Source: Aplysia californica | Lineage: Eukaryota > Mollusca > Gastropoda > Aplysiida > Aplysiidae | Direction of reading: 5' to 3' | Assembly: GCF_000002075.1 (NCBI RefSeq) | Contig: NW_004797424.1 | Location: 1,117,341-1,181,340, forward strand | DNA length: 64,000 bases | In this document: in pieces, positions 23,583 to 35,380 of the stretch | How positions within the stretch are numbered: position 1 is the stretch's first letter | How the letters are laid out: the number at the start of each line of letters is the position of its first letter | The notes under the pieces: generated by a model | Databases searched by the model: none | Seen by the model: only the letters and a program-made list of their open reading frames with translations | Told to the model about the DNA's origin: nothing | Translations under genes and position numbers: made by a program

Positions 23583-24406
23583 GTGAACCTGCTCTTGGCC
23601 ACCTGTACAAACGACCATAAATTATAAATATATTAACACTGCCCAAGATTCCACCTGTCTATCGCAATCATTTTTCTCTTAGACTTAAACAATACATAGC
23701 CTCAGAACTATTTTGTCCAAAGTGCCTCTTTACTCAAGTACACTTTAAACTTTAAACAAAAACAAAGAATAATATTTAAAATCTGCATCATGTGTTTCAA
23801 ATGTGTCAATAAAACTGCTCCTTTTTATCTACACGAACTTATCAGTATATATAAGTCAGGGAGAAACCTAAGATCATCAAACGATAACACCCTACTTGTG
23901 ACACCTGTAAAATCATACAAATCCTATGGAGAGAGATCTTTCTCATATCTTGGTCCATTTATGTGGAACAGATTACCCATTAAAATAAAAACACTTGATA
24001 GCTTCAAAAGACATCAACATTTTCTGTTCCTACAGGCTTATCCTTCATAAGCTTTTAACGTTATTTTTCATTTTAGTTGTTCTGTTCCTATGTCTGGATG
24101 AAAATAGTCTGTGTGTGTGTGTGTGTGATGAAAATAGTCTCCGAGTGTGTTTGTGTGTGTGTGATGAAAATAGTCTGTGTGTGTGTGCGATGAAAATAGT
24201 CTCTGTGTGTGAGTGTGTGCGCATTAATGTATATTGCATGAGAAGAAAGGAAGTAGTAAGAAAGGTTTTTGAATTCCAATGTAAAGCGCATTGAGCTACT
24301 TTTTTGGAAATGTGCTATATAAATGTTATGTATTATTATTATTTTATTATTAAACAAAATAGTTCTGAGGCGATGAATGGGTGACCATCTTAGATCATTT
24401 CGACTG
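23583..24406 (+). mobile_element. Degraded family-A element carrying a LINE tail
   Basis: Left part GTGAACCTGCTCTTGGCCAC then CTGTACAAACGACC (23583 on) and right part GATGAATGGGTGACCATCTT ... ATTTCGACTG followed by TA (to 24406) match the family-A ends and internal CACCTGTCTA...TTTTTCTC. The sequence 23690-24371 is an insertion at the point where other copies read TTTTCTCCACGACAATGGG. Confidence 0.7.
23699..24371 (+). mobile_element. LINE 3' end fragment bounded by an 18-bp inverted repeat
   Basis: 23790-24050 encodes the C-terminal tail typical of CR1/L2-type reverse transcriptases (YKSGRNLRSSNDNTLLV, GERSFSYLGPFMWNRLP, LDSFKRHQHFLF). The 3' end has the characteristic GTAAAGCGCATTGAGCTACT...GTGCTATATAAATG followed by ATT repeats. 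A (GT)n/GATGAAAATAGTCT array (24108-24215) lies in the 3' UTR. GCCTCAGAACTATTTTGT (23699-23716) and its exact complement (24354-24371) bound the unit, which is unusual for a LINE insertion. Confidence 0.8.
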
Positions 24407-25116
24407 TACATGTACTTATATGTACGCACCTTTTCCTCCATGCCCAAGACAACAGACACGCCCTTGTCAGTACACGGTCAATGACACATGGTGCCAACAT
24501 TACATGGGAATTACACACTCACTTTTCTTCTACACAATAAGGCTATTATTGTGTTCACAAACTCTCTTTTGCACTTACACAAGACTCTAACTGAACACAT
24601 TTCACTACAGTGGCATTGACCCTCACAGACACTCTAGTAGTAGGCCTTCTTTCCTTTCATACATGTTTAACAGAAGAGTACAATTCAATAACATACAAAA
24701 AATACATAGCACCTACACACACAAATTATAATACATAGGACTGTCAGTCAACCTGGAGGTCTGAAGTTCAATACCCTCCAGTTTATTTCTTTTCTCAAGA
24801 TTTCTACACCCCCTCGATCCTAGAGTGGGTAGGATTGAGCACCAAGTCATCTCACATAAGGATTTACACTTTCCGAGTTGCCAGGTTGGATTTCAAACAT
24901 TAAAGATACCTTTGCAGTACTAATACTATACCGCTGTCCAGGCAAAATTCAAAATTAATTCCCTATACGAAACTGATGCCACTCTTAGCAGAGTACCACA
25001 CAGTTGCATGACAGGCAGGGGCTGATTCTATGTTCATGTAGATGAATCACCTTGTGCTGAGGCTCAGCCCAGAATTTTAAAAAAATAACACACACAGCAG
25101 CAACGCCTCGGCTGCC
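24407..25116. other. No gene seen
   Basis: Unique AT-rich DNA. A tRNA-like B-box sequence (about 24768, GAAGTTCAATACC) lacks a convincing partner A box. Confidence 0.5.
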
Positions 25117-25357
25117 ACTGCCCTAAGCGGACAAAATGCCTTAAAAAAAAATTCACAGCAGTTTGGAGAAAAAGACTTTTTTTTTTGGTTAGCATAACGA
25201 TGTTCTTCCGAAATTTGAACTCGCATTTATTCAAAAACAGTTTCACTTTGGTTTTTTCACAATATTTGGGTAACTGATTAGGCTTTCGATTTAGCAAATA
25301 AAAAAATTTGACGCCAACATGAGAAAAAAAAAAGGCGTTTTGTCTGCTCAAGGCAGT
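25117..25357. mobile_element. TIR miniature element, family D
   Basis: Left end ACTGCCCTAAGCGGACAAAA then TGCCTT, right end reverse-complemented ACTGCCTTGAGCAGACAAAA then CGCCTT, both followed by poly-A/T. About 241 bp, non-coding. Confidence 0.75.
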
Positions 25358-26077
25358 AGGGAAATGTCAATTTTTGGATGGTTAATTTACAGTCCACAAG
25401 CAGTAGAGGTTTCTCTTAAGCAAAATTTTTATGTAACATGAAACCGGCAATGTAGTATCAAATGAAGGACAAAATTGACGCTGATAACAAATCAGAAGTC
25501 AAATAAGCATATTTTTTAAAAAGGGGAATTCTTTTCACCCCAAAACTTCACTCTATAGCACTAGCAGGCTGACATAAAAATATTTGGCACAGTCTTAATT
25601 TCCGAATTTGTGAGGACCTCAAGCAATTTTGGCTACATGTGGCGATTTCAGCTACACATGTGGCAATTTTTTTTTTGAGTTTTGGAGGCTTGGGGCAAGG
25701 CTCGTGAATGTGTGGCCTCCTGTACACCAGTCAGTTACCCCTGAGCTCTAGCACGGATGTAAACAGAAGAAAAAGACAAATCAGGTTCTTGGCCAACTGA
25801 TCGTATAAACTGAGCAGCATTTTAAAGTACTCAAAGGATAAGAAAAATAATGTAAAATGACTGTTTTTACATTTACAACAAGCAAAAATCACACAAAACA
25901 GTACAAAACAGGTTTAAAAAAAACCCACTTGGGAAAGACAATGTAGCATCACTGGGATAAGACCTAAATGGTAGGCATTTGTCCTAGTGGGTTGTTATCT
26001 TATTGGGAACACAAAATTACGCTTGCGCACAGATGATCTTTTATATAATGTGAGGCATCGTGAAATGAAGGATGGAT

Positions 26078-27387
26078 GACATGCCGCATTTGATCGACAT
26101 AGACGGCGATGTTTGTCACCACATTCACAATGTCCTCAAGAACCTCACCAATTAACTTGATGGATCTGAACTTCTGAACAGGTTTCTTGATGACATTTTT
26201 AATGATTTCAAGTCCAGCCCAGACCTCAAGGAATACCTGAATGACATCTCAAAGATCCTTAACAGTCCTGTCCTTGAAGAGAGTATCCCGCCGATGACTG
26301 TCACTATATGACACTAATGAGAGGAAGAGGAGCCTCAAGGAAGCCTTGACTCTATTTTATTTTCCATGGCTGTCCCTAGGAGATAAGGAGTTGTACCAAG
26401 ACATGAAAACAGACCTAATAAAGGGAAAGGAGAATGGCAAGAGAGAGCTGAGGAACTTTTTTCCAACCCTGGCTGTTAAGGAAGAGGCATCTGATGCTGA
26501 GGTGAGAAAGTATCACCTACTTCCATCTAGAGACATCCCCCCTTCAACTGAACTGAGACTTGTTCACTGGTGGGCACATCTACTTGCTGAAGGCGAAACC
26601 AGATGGAACTCGACCTATTATTACATGCTCGAAAGGTACTATGAACAGCACCAGGCAGTCACACAAGCTCTGTGCTACATGGGCAGGCTGAGTCTTTGCA
26701 CTGACGACTCAGAGGTCCAGCTTATGAATACATCCCTAGAGGTTCTGTGGCCATTTGAAGATGTGACAAGAGAATTTTCAGGAGAAGAGTACGTCTCCCT
26801 CTCAAAGGTTATCATCCTCTACTGCCACGTTCTGTGCAGAAAAATGAACAGCCAGTCTTCAACACCACCACTTGAACAGAAGCTTCTTGAAAACCAGGAC
26901 AAGCGATTTTGAGACGCCGAAAACCAAATACCCCTTGCAGCATCTGCTCTCCTTGATTCACGATTTTAAAAAACTATCTTTCTCGTCAGCCGATTCCCTA
27001 GAAACAGCCAGCACAAGGCTTGTCGCAGAAATGGCGTCCATCATGCCTGACAAGGACACAGAACACGGCCTGTCAACTGAGACTGAAGACATGTCTGAGC
27101 ATGACAACTTATGGTTCCAGTTTGATGAACTTGTCACGTCTACAAAGGCAAAGACAACACAGACAGTCAAGACAGAAATCGAAAAAAGGAGATATTTTGA
27201 GGATGAAATCATCCCAAGAGGCAACAGCCCGATGGATTATTGGGAACAAAAAGAGAAGTTATTTCCCAGATTATCCAAGCTTGCACAGAAATATTTATGC
27301 ATTCCTGCATCTTCTATGTCATCGGAACGACTATTTTCGGCTGCAGAGGAGCTTTTTACAATAAATAAACACACATTTGCGAGGTAG
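26078..27387 (+). pseudogene. hAT transposase, C-terminal half
   Basis: hAT transposases cut and paste DNA and dimerise through a C-terminal domain. 26346-26912 encodes ETRWNSTYYYMLERYYEQHQ and EVLWPFEDVTREFSGEEYVS, typical of the ZBED/Charlie-like RNase-H-fold region. A second frame (26872-27387) continues through MDYWEQKEKLFPRLSKLAQKY and CIPASSMSSERLFSAAEELF, the hAT dimerisation motif. 26078-26330 (HLIDIDGDVCHHIHNVLKNL) may be another transposase fragment. The N-terminal BED zinc finger is absent. There is a frame change near 26900 and the gene is cut at its 3' end, where a family-C left end begins, so it is inactive. The + strand orientation matches the following transposases. Confidence 0.85.
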
Positions 27388-28237
27388 CATGGTGAAAGCA
27401 GGTGCTCGTCAAAATAAGGTAATTAAGGAATTCCGACTACCGGGGGCTTCCCCCTCTATGGCAAATCTCCAGCTCCAAATACTCGATCATGTAAACAACT
27501 TACACCATTGTAACGAGGCTAAGTGGACCTTTTTCATGCTGTACAGCATCTAATGTTTCATAGCAAAAGAGCAAAGAAACAGCGATCTGAAATACCGAGA
27601 TTTAACCCAAACCCCGTTCTCAGATGGCTGTGAGACAGCTTACACGCCATGTTTAGGTAACATGGTAATAAGAAATGCACCCCACCCAAGATTTGTTGTT
27701 CGTGACCTCAAAAGAAAGCATTTGAAAGACTAAGAATCTAAAATCAGAGCCGATTTCCAATACTTTGAGCAAAGAAAAGCACATTGGCACAATAAAGGAA
27801 ATTTAAAGCTAAGAAAAAACAAAACTAATGGACAAATACAAGAGGAAACAGAAAGAAGAAGGACCTACCAGCGACACCCTCCAACCATCCACACCTTCAG
27901 ATACTAACAACACACAGAAAAACAATAGACTACGAAATGATGAACACTTATATCCTTAAACTGCAGTCAAGCTAATTCATGGATTAATTCTAATAATAAT
28001 AATCATAAAAATATGGTTTTCTTTGTCTTATAAAAGGTCATATTGTGCATTATCTGCAGAGGTAGTACTACTCAGGACACAACAGAAAAATGCATTAAAA
28101 TAATGAAAGAAGAAGAAAATACATTTTATCAGCATTTCCTTACTTTAGAAAAGTCAGCCATTTTCTGAATGACGCTACTGAAAAAGCAAATAAATATTAC
28201 TACAGTTAAAGCTATTGCAAGATTGGTCATCTTGATA
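27384..28237. other. Family-C element end and non-coding DNA
   Basis: GAGGTAGCATGGTGAAAGCA then GGTGCTCGTCAAAATA at 27384 is a family-C left end abutting the broken hAT gene; a matching right end was not found. AACAGCGATCTGAAATACCG (about 27580) resembles 37308 downstream of the Mutator-like gene. No gene is seen. Confidence 0.55.
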
Positions 28238-30538
28238 CAGTAGTCTCTGCCTAATCGCACGCCATACAAAAGCACGCTCCGCTCAAACACACGCTTCCGT
28301 CATAGGGTGGGTTTTTTACAATATAATTTAGACTTACAAACACGCATGGTCTCAATGGACGCTTCGATCTGCGAAACAAGCCAACAGGTAAAGCTTGACA
28401 AAGGGCAATTTTCTTTACAGTACAGCCTACACAGCTAGCGCCAACCTGTGTAAGACAAGTCTAGGCAACCGGTTGGCGAGACTACCCCCCTCGCACCGGA
28501 AAAACAAAGAGAGTGATGGACAGCATTTTTCACACCTTACTGTACACGAACACGACTGGGCGAGTGTCTTGGGTGACGCAAATTAATATGGCTTTTGAAG
28601 GTCACTAAACATGTGTAATGTAGATCTAGGTCTCGAATTGGTCACTGACTTTACATGATGTGATGTTTAGGCATGTGAAACACAACACGCTGGTTTAAGG
28701 ATAGTCAACTGATCAGCTACGCTTGAAAAACTTGAAACGTACAGGTAAAATAAAGTAGGCTGCTAGTTCTAGGAGAGAGAAAAGTCTCACAGAACGTCAA
28801 CGCACAAAACTCTAACCCTCGAAATTAAACTCAAAATAATTGAGAATTTACAAACAGGACGAGACCTGAATTTTGCTGAAGCAGCGAGGAAACATGGGGT
28901 GTCTTGATCTGTCATTTCGAGATTGTTGGAAAATCGAGCCGAAATTAAAATGGATGGACAGGAAAATAAAAATTTGTCAAGGAAGAGAAAGAAAGCTTTC
29001 AAAGAGGAAGATGTTGACAGCGCTCTGAACATTGGCTGAAACCAAAATGCATCCATTCTTAAGGCCAAAACGAAACAACTTGCCTCTGAGATGGGGCATG
29101 AATTCCAGCCCTCAGAAGGATGGATCAACTGGTTTAAGAAACGCCATGTGTTTAAATTTCAAGCGCGAACACGGAGAGAAGCTAGCTACCAATATCGGTA
29201 CCGCCGAACGCACGGAAGACTACAAAACTTGCACAACTACATGACGAGTGCTCACCCAAAGATGTATACAATGCAGATGAAACAGGACTGTTTCATAAAG
29301 GTTTCCCCGATACCAGTTACCTTTATAAAGGTGTAGAACTAATTGGGGTTTGGGAGCAGAAAGACTGACTCACTGTACTGACATGCACTAACATGTCAGG
29401 AACAGATAAGGGAAAACTGTTAGTCAAAGGGAGAACGCTCAACCATGTGGCTTTCCTAGCGACCTCCCTCGTTGCCTGTAACCTACACTAACTCGGCAAA
29501 TGCATGGATGACACCAGACATTTTTAAAAAGCATTTATTGTCTTGGGACAAGTCTCTCTGTCTGCAAGGGCGATCAATTCTTCTCCTGCTGGATAACTGC
29601 TTGGCACATCCTGACATCCCTTAGCTTACATGCATAAGGCTGGAATTTCTTCCTCCAAGCACCACAGCGACCCTCCAACCGATCGACCAAGGCATCATAC
29701 GTAATTTCAAGCATCAGTATTGTTCAGCTGTGGACAATGTTATAATTGCTTAACTTGATGTCGACGAAACCAGAAAAAACAGCAGATGTGATTAGCGGTA
29801 TCACCATCTTGAGGGCGATCTATCTGATGATGCACGACGCCAGAACAAATGTGACACCAGTCACAATCAGAAACTGTTTCCGCAAAGCAGGCTTTGACAC
29901 CACTGCAGAGGTGGAACAAGTGGATGAGCACTGAACTGTTTAACGAACTCGTAAATGTGGACAGTGATGCCTATGTCAAACCTTGGCTCACAATGTACTA
30001 AGGAACACGATGTAAATGTACTTGTTTTTTGTTGTTTTTTTCTTCATATCACGGAGTGTGTCTGATCATTTCCTTGTCATTGATTACATGACTTCATGTC
30101 AGGAGGTTAGATAATTATTAAATTATGGGCATGTTCTGAGGACTATGCTGTGCATCTCTTAGTCTTAGTCCTTCTCCGGTAATGAAAAGTATTTTTTTAT
30201 GAACAAAAGAGATGTCCATTACATTATTATGTATGATGTTGAATGTGCAAACAAATTACACTTTACAAATGAGAAATAAATAAAACAGGATTATACCTTC
30301 CCCATATCCCCCCCCCCAAAAAAAAAAATGAATAAAAATATTAAAATAAAACTACGGAAAAAAAATACTAAACCAAAAACAACTCGGTGATAAATAAGAT
30401 ATCAAAGAAATGAGATGTTGAATCACTGGTTGCGTCCCTTCCCACGTTCTACGGGATTCCTGTAAACACACGTTCTCTCCGTGTAAACACATGCTGAGGC
30501 GCCCTCCTCAGCACCGTGCGACTAGGCGGAGACTACTG
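28238..30538 (+). mobile_element. pogo/Tigger element with complete ends
   Basis: 2301 bp flanked by TA (28236-28237 and 30539-30540). TIRs are CAGTAGTCTCTGCCTAATCG and, reverse-complemented from the right end, CAGTAGTCTCCGCCTAGTCG, each continuing CACG. Subterminal AACACACG(C/T)T repeats occur on both sides. It contains a decayed transposase (28795-29940). Structure and coding content agree on the pogo branch of Tc1/mariner. Confidence 0.93.
28795..29940 (+). pseudogene. Tigger/pogo-like transposase remnant
   Basis: Reading across frames gives a CENP-B-type HTH (LNFAEAARKHGVS*SVISRL), a second HTH (KAFKEEDVDSALNI, MGHEFQPSEGWINWFKKRHV) and the start of the DDE domain (DVYNADETGLF in another frame, with FPDTSYLYKG). 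C-terminal pieces (ISGITILRAIYLMMHDARTN, VTIRNCFRKAGFDTT) follow at 29746-29934. At least four stops or frame changes leave no usable frame. The order matches TIGD-type proteins. Confidence 0.85.
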
Positions 30539-31078
30539 TAATATAAATGAGATCATGAGATGAGAATGAACTGCCACCCACAACAAACATTCACCACACA
30601 CTGGTGATTTTGTAAAAGAGATCGGAATTTTAAAAAGCCCCTATTTTGAGGACCGACCCTTGAAAATAAAACTATTAAAACCATCACTAAAGATTACTGT
30701 CTTTGCATTACATAATTTTACTTTACTAAAAGACATAAATCAATGAAGTCCAGTGCAAACTAAAGACCATCTCATTGTATTTTTCAGGAGAAAAAAACAC
30801 CAAGATGTACATAAAGCAAAAACAAATTGATTGTCACTAGGTCATGTACATGTTTTTCCGGGATACCTAATCTTTGCTTAAGGTCATGTGCAGGTACAAA
30901 AAAAAAAAATCCAGAAAAAACTAATTTCGGGGCAATGTTCTATCATATGACAGTCGAAAACAGCTTGAAAATGCATTAGATAATAGCAATTTATTATATA
31001 ATCAAGTTTTCTTTACACGAAGAGTTCAAGTACTCAGCATTACTGATTGCTATGGGGATAGTGAAGAAAAAGTGTTAG

Positions 31079-31273
31079 GTGGACTACTGGAGTAACCCCA
31101 CCGATGTAATAAATGGTACAAGACAGGTGTTTCTTTTCATGAAAGCAAAGGCTCTTATAAATGGATTGATATGTTACAGACTGCAGAGGAAACCAGCAAT
31201 AACTGCAAAACAATTTAGAAAAGAAGTATTCGTTTCAGCACTGACAGCAAAACAAGTCCATCATAGATATTAA
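31079..31273 (+). pseudogene. Possible transposase C-terminal fragment
   Basis: A 64-aa open stretch (YWSNPTDVINGTRQVFLFMK, then ALINGLICYRLQRKPAITAK) resembles the C-terminal part of piggyBac-type transposases (..WWK.VFLFL..VNSY..Y..), but the match is weak. It lies just outside the left TTAA of the piggyBac at 31308, so it would be a separate relic. Confidence 0.35.
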
Positions 31274-31307
31274 ATGTGTAGATACAGGTTGTGTTACCAT
31301 GATTTAA

Positions 31308-33532
31308 CCCTCTAGCGTGTGGCCCTGGAGAAACCGGGACTAAAAATAGAACTGCTACGCGTTTAACCCGGGAGAAACTGGATGAGATCTAACCCCGCGC
31401 TGTATGGCCAATCAGGCCCATCAAGCGCTTCAAGGATCTCAGCAAGTATTTCCACTGCAAAGACAACCAACCCCAGCCGCAGCATGGACAGGAGGGTTTC
31501 GATCCCCTCTTCAAAGTGAGAAATGTTATTAAAACTACGAAGGAGACATTCGTAGTTGAGACTAATCGGTATGCCGATGACTTCATAGCAAGTACAACTT
31601 TGAAGCCATCATCCCGGGTTCGAAGATGGGTGCCAACAGATGCCCATGAAATGAGGTGTTTTATCGGCATGTGTTTGCTGATGGGTCTTCTGAAGAAACC
31701 GGACATAAACTTGTATTGGTGCACAGACCCGATAATGAGGACCCCTATATTCTCTGCTGTGATGCCGAGGGACCGCTTTTTGTTATTTCTAAAGTTCTGG
31801 CACATGAACGACAACAGGAAAATGCCAGCCATAAACGATCCACACCGAGATCATCTACACAAAATCCGCCCCTTGCTGGACCACCTCCTTGTACGGTTTC
31901 AATTTATCAAGCGGTGAAAGCCGAGCAGAGACATCGCCATTGACGAGATGCTCATGCTGTGGAGGGGGTGGCTCGTCTTCAAACAATATATTCCACTGAA
32001 GAGGGCCACATTCGGCATCAAGTCCTTCCTCTTATGCGACGGGGATAGCTACACCTACCGTTTCCGTGCGTATGCGAGGATGGATGAGAGCACCGCAGCC
32101 ATCGACAACTTGGTGCCCCTGCTGCTGCTGCATTAGGGCGCACCGGGATAGAGGTTTTCCACCTCATGCTGTTGGGGAAAGGATACTGGCTGTTCATAGA
32201 CAACTGGTATTCTTCCCCAGACTTGTTCGACGCCCTACACAGTCACAACATCTCCTGCTGAGGTACACTGCGGGCCAACCGTGCTCCACCCTGTCAGCGT
32301 CAGGTACCAGTGGTGAAAGGGGAGACGGCGAGTCGGGTAAGTGGAATGCTGCTGGCTCAGAAGTTTTGTGACAAACGGGACGTCTTCATGCTGTCAACAT
32401 GCCATCCACCTGGCCCGGCAAGGTAACGGAGCGAAGCCTCCTTCTATCCGGGACCACAATGTCAGCATGCGGGCAGTCGATCGCCACGACCAGCTTCTTC
32501 AGCCCTATAATGCCACCCGCAAGACCTTGAAATGGCACAAGAAGCTTGGTCTGCGGTTTCTTCAGATTGGCCTCCTGAACACACATCTCATCGCCAAGAA
32601 AGCTGGTAACAGTCAAAGTTTTCTGGATTTCCAGAAAGATGTAATTCACAAATTGCTTTTTTCTGGGGCAGCTGCACCTGACAATGGAGATGACCACTCT
32701 GTGCCACTGACAGGTAGGCACTTTATCGACCGTGTGCCAGCCACAGCCTGTAAGACAAAGGCCCAGAAGAAGTGCAGAGTGTGTGCATCAAGAAATATTT
32801 GGAAGGACATCAGGTACGGTTGTCTGGACTGTATGTATGTGACTCATTCTCAAAAGGTGGGACAGCCAGAGAAGGCATTGAAAACTTTGAGCTTTTTAGA
32901 CTTTTTCTTATCATATTAGTGTGTTTTCTTTGTTTTAATGGCAAGCTCATATCTTGAATTTATAGTATACATAAAATTGACTGAAACAATATTTTCGATT
33001 TTTGGGGGGTTTTCGTTCAAAATCTAAAATAAGACTTTTCCTGCTTCAAATTTTGTTGCACAATCACTACCCAACTTTTGACGGCGTAAAAGAATTATAT
33101 GGCTGGAGCAATATCATTTGTTTTAGTTGTATACTCAATGGCATATCAGGGATTTTGTTAGGTGGAGAAATTTTGACAAAAAAGCCTAAAGATATTATGT
33201 AATCGATGCCGAGAATCCACCGTAACTGACGTTACCAGTTCGGTCATCATGTCTTGATTTTTTGGTTGGATTGTGGAAGCACTGAATGAAATTATTTTTC
33301 ATCACGAGTTGTCAGAGGTGGACGCGTCACGTCACTCACAATGTAACGTCAGTGACCACTTTTCGTCAACAAAAAACAGTGCAGTGCATGCTTTCTGAAA
33401 GAACCCACAGTATGGGATTCCTGTCCGATGGAGCTTCAATTTCTTTGTGCCTGAGCTCCTCTTTGAAAGTGGTGGCACAGAGTTCCCCACGTCGTATGGA
33501 TACGATAGTAAAAACACGACGTACAGATAGGG
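31308..33532 (+). mobile_element. piggyBac element 1, complete ends
   Basis: 2225 bp flanked by TTAA (31304-31307 and 33533-33536). Ends are CCCTCTAGCGTGTGGCCCTG and, reverse-complemented, CCCTATCTGTACGTCGTG; piggyBac ends start with CCC next to TTAA. It holds a piggyBac transposase remnant at 31430-32900. The 3' part (32920-33532) is non-coding and contains several TGACGTTA/TAACGTCA motifs. Confidence 0.92.
31430..32905 (+). pseudogene. piggyBac transposase (PGBD4-like), broken
   Basis: 31516-31917 has the N-terminal domain (THEMRCFIGMCLLMGLLKKP in form AHEMRCF..., INLYWCTDP, FLKFWHMNDNRKMP). A new frame gives IAIDEMLMLWRGWLVFKQYI and FGIKSFLLCDGDSYTYRF, with the catalytic Asp in DEM. A further frame reads GYWLFIDNWYSSPDLFDALH (second catalytic Asp). 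32341-32919 carries DVFMLSTCH in another frame, MRAVDRHDQLLQPYNATRKT (the family's DRHDQ region) and the Cys-rich tail (CRVCASRN...YGCLDC). At least five frame changes or stops. The TTAA-bounded element around it confirms the family. Confidence 0.9.
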
Positions 33533-33660
33533 TTAAAGTAAAGAGTGCATTGGCACAATAATTGTCATTTACTGCTCTCAGAATACAAAGTTGTAAAGAG
33601 AGAAAAGGAGAAATTATCAGCTTCCCCATCACATGACACTTTCTTGACTTTGTCTTTCAG

Positions 33661-34830
33661 ACAACGCCAGAAGGCAAAGGCTGCCGCGACTGCTGACAGC
33701 AGTGTGAGGGTGGGAAGGCCTCCAGAGACCCGGGCAGACACCAGAAAGACTGAGGAGTGGCGCGCCAAGAACCGTCTGGCCCAACAGAAGCGGCGCGCCA
33801 ACATGAGCTCCCAGAAAAAGAGGCGTGAGAGGGAGCGCAACCGGGCTTATTTGCAGCGGAAAAAGGATGCTCAGTTTCCGAAGACCCCACCAGCACGAGA
33901 GCCTGCCCCTTCTACAGGAGTGAGTGCATCCACTGTTTCGCGAGTGAAGAAGAGGTTTGGTTGGAAATTGTTGCCTTCTTTGAAGAGTCTTATAAAGTCC
34001 CTCTTTAAGAAGAATCCCGAGAAACTTGTACAACAAGGTTTGTCTTATTCCTCCCCCTCATAGTGTCAAACTCCTGGGCCAGATTTGGGTAATTTTTTGA
34101 AGAGAAGGAGGGATAGGTCAAGCCTTGTTGTAAAATGACTTTTTGCTGGCTCTGATGTGTCTTCTATGTACAAACGAAGAAAGTTAAAAGATGACGGAGC
34201 TGCTTTTTTCCGGGCTCGATCCGTTCACATCCCAGGGAAGCAAGGTGCTACAAAGCACTGGACTCGGAAAATCCTCAGCAGTTCTGTCAAATCTTTGTAC
34301 AAAGATTTCACTTCAGAGCATGGGCCTCTTATATCGCTGTCGACTTTCTTTTGAAAGAGGCCCAAAAATGTGTTGTCTTTCACAAAGACACCCTTTCAAC
34401 AATGTCTTTGTGAGATATGTTTAAATCCAATGCTGATTATGAAAGTTGTTAATAATTTTGTATCTTCGACAGTGGACACACTGTCAGAATTAATTAGTTT
34501 GACTCTTTGTGGTGAGAATGTTAAGTGTATGCGGCGTGAATGTGATGAATGAGGAGTGAATGCAGTTGATTGTGAGAAAGTAGTTGAGTGGCAGAGATGG
34601 GAGCGAGTGAGCAAGAATGGGTCTTCTCGTATAGACCAGGTGAAGAAGAATGGCACTCTACTTGAAATGTGTGAACAGCTCAAGGTTGATTTGGGGAAGT
34701 TGCCTCTCCATGATTTTGTTCACAGGTGGCAGAGCTGTGAGTACAGGACTCTGGTAGCAGATGTTCCAAATGGCTGGGCTGTTCTGACTATGGATTTTGC
34801 TGAAAACTACTTGTGTCGACAGCAGAACCT
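33661..34830 (+). pseudogene. Unclassified transposase-like 'DFAENY' family gene
   Basis: 33661-34063 follows a strong splice acceptor (TTGTCTTTCAG) and encodes a basic helix (EEWRAKNRLAQQKRRANMSS, RERNRAYLQRKKD) and a Lys-rich segment. 34157-34420 gives VHIPGKQGATKHWTRKIL, and FTKTPFQQCLCEICLNPMLI in a second frame. 34556-34830 gives CEKVVEWQRWERVSKNGSSR, then PNGWAVLTMDFAENYLCRQQ. I recall the MDF(A/G)ENY(S/L)C motif from uncharacterised multi-copy proteins in molluscs and cnidarians; the D and E suggest an RNase-H-like nuclease, which is inference. It is frame-broken, and its C-terminal half is replaced by a piggyBac zinc tail. Confidence 0.6.
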
Positions 34831-34831
34831 G

Positions 34832-34986
34832 GGAAGCGCAAACACTCAAGCTATGAGTGCCCATAATGTAAAGCAGGCCTGCATATCACCCCTTGCCTCA
34901 AAATATACCACTCTTGCAGGGACTATAAGCATGGTTTGAAGAGGAGGCAGCAGCAGCTGGAGTGCACAGACCACCCCCCCCTTTAA
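34832..34986 (+). pseudogene. Detached piggyBac C-terminal zinc domain
   Basis: Frame GKRKHSSYECP*CKAGLHI, then TPCLKIYHSCRDYKHGLKRR ending in a stop at about 34986. This is the Cys-rich C-terminal domain that closes PGBD-type transposases (YECP.C..GLHI.PC..IYH). One internal stop. It starts within a few codons of the end of the DFAENY homology, in a shifted frame, with no other piggyBac sequence before it. Confidence 0.75.
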
Positions 34987-35380
34987 GGCCCTCGTTCGCG
35001 GGTCTAGGAGGAGAGGAAGGGTGAAAAATCGTCCAAATCATGAAAATATTGATATTGGAGTTAATATTATTTCTGACAGGAAAATAACCCCTCTACTGAT
35101 TCCACTAGGTCTGAAATTGGAAAAATGGCTAGAAAGTGCCCAAAAAAAGTGCTATTGAGGAGGTGGGGGTCCGCCCAAATTTGCTTTAAAAAATGCAAAA
35201 AGGGTTGAAAACCTCCATAGCAACTGGCTTTTTCACCCTGCCGAACCCCACAATCGGCATTTCAAGGCCCGATCGAATGTTTTATCTATACAACTCTACG
35301 AATTACCCAGCCCGAGTAATAAGCTCCCGAAATGAACATGTATTCTTTATTTTCATTGGCTGGTTGGGGGCATCGGCTAA
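34987..35380. other. Non-coding, between two transposase relics
   Basis: Poly-C stretch at the start, then AT-rich sequence. Terminal repeats for the following Mutator-like gene might lie here but no matching pair was found by eye. Confidence 0.5.

Noticed and set aside
26346-27387. A domesticated ZBED host gene
   Set aside because: No BED finger, a frame change, and truncation by a miniature element at the 3' end.
33545-34063. A host bZIP transcription factor
   Set aside because: The basic stretch lacks a leucine zipper and is followed, co-linearly, by DFAENY-family sequence, so it is the N-terminus of that element gene.
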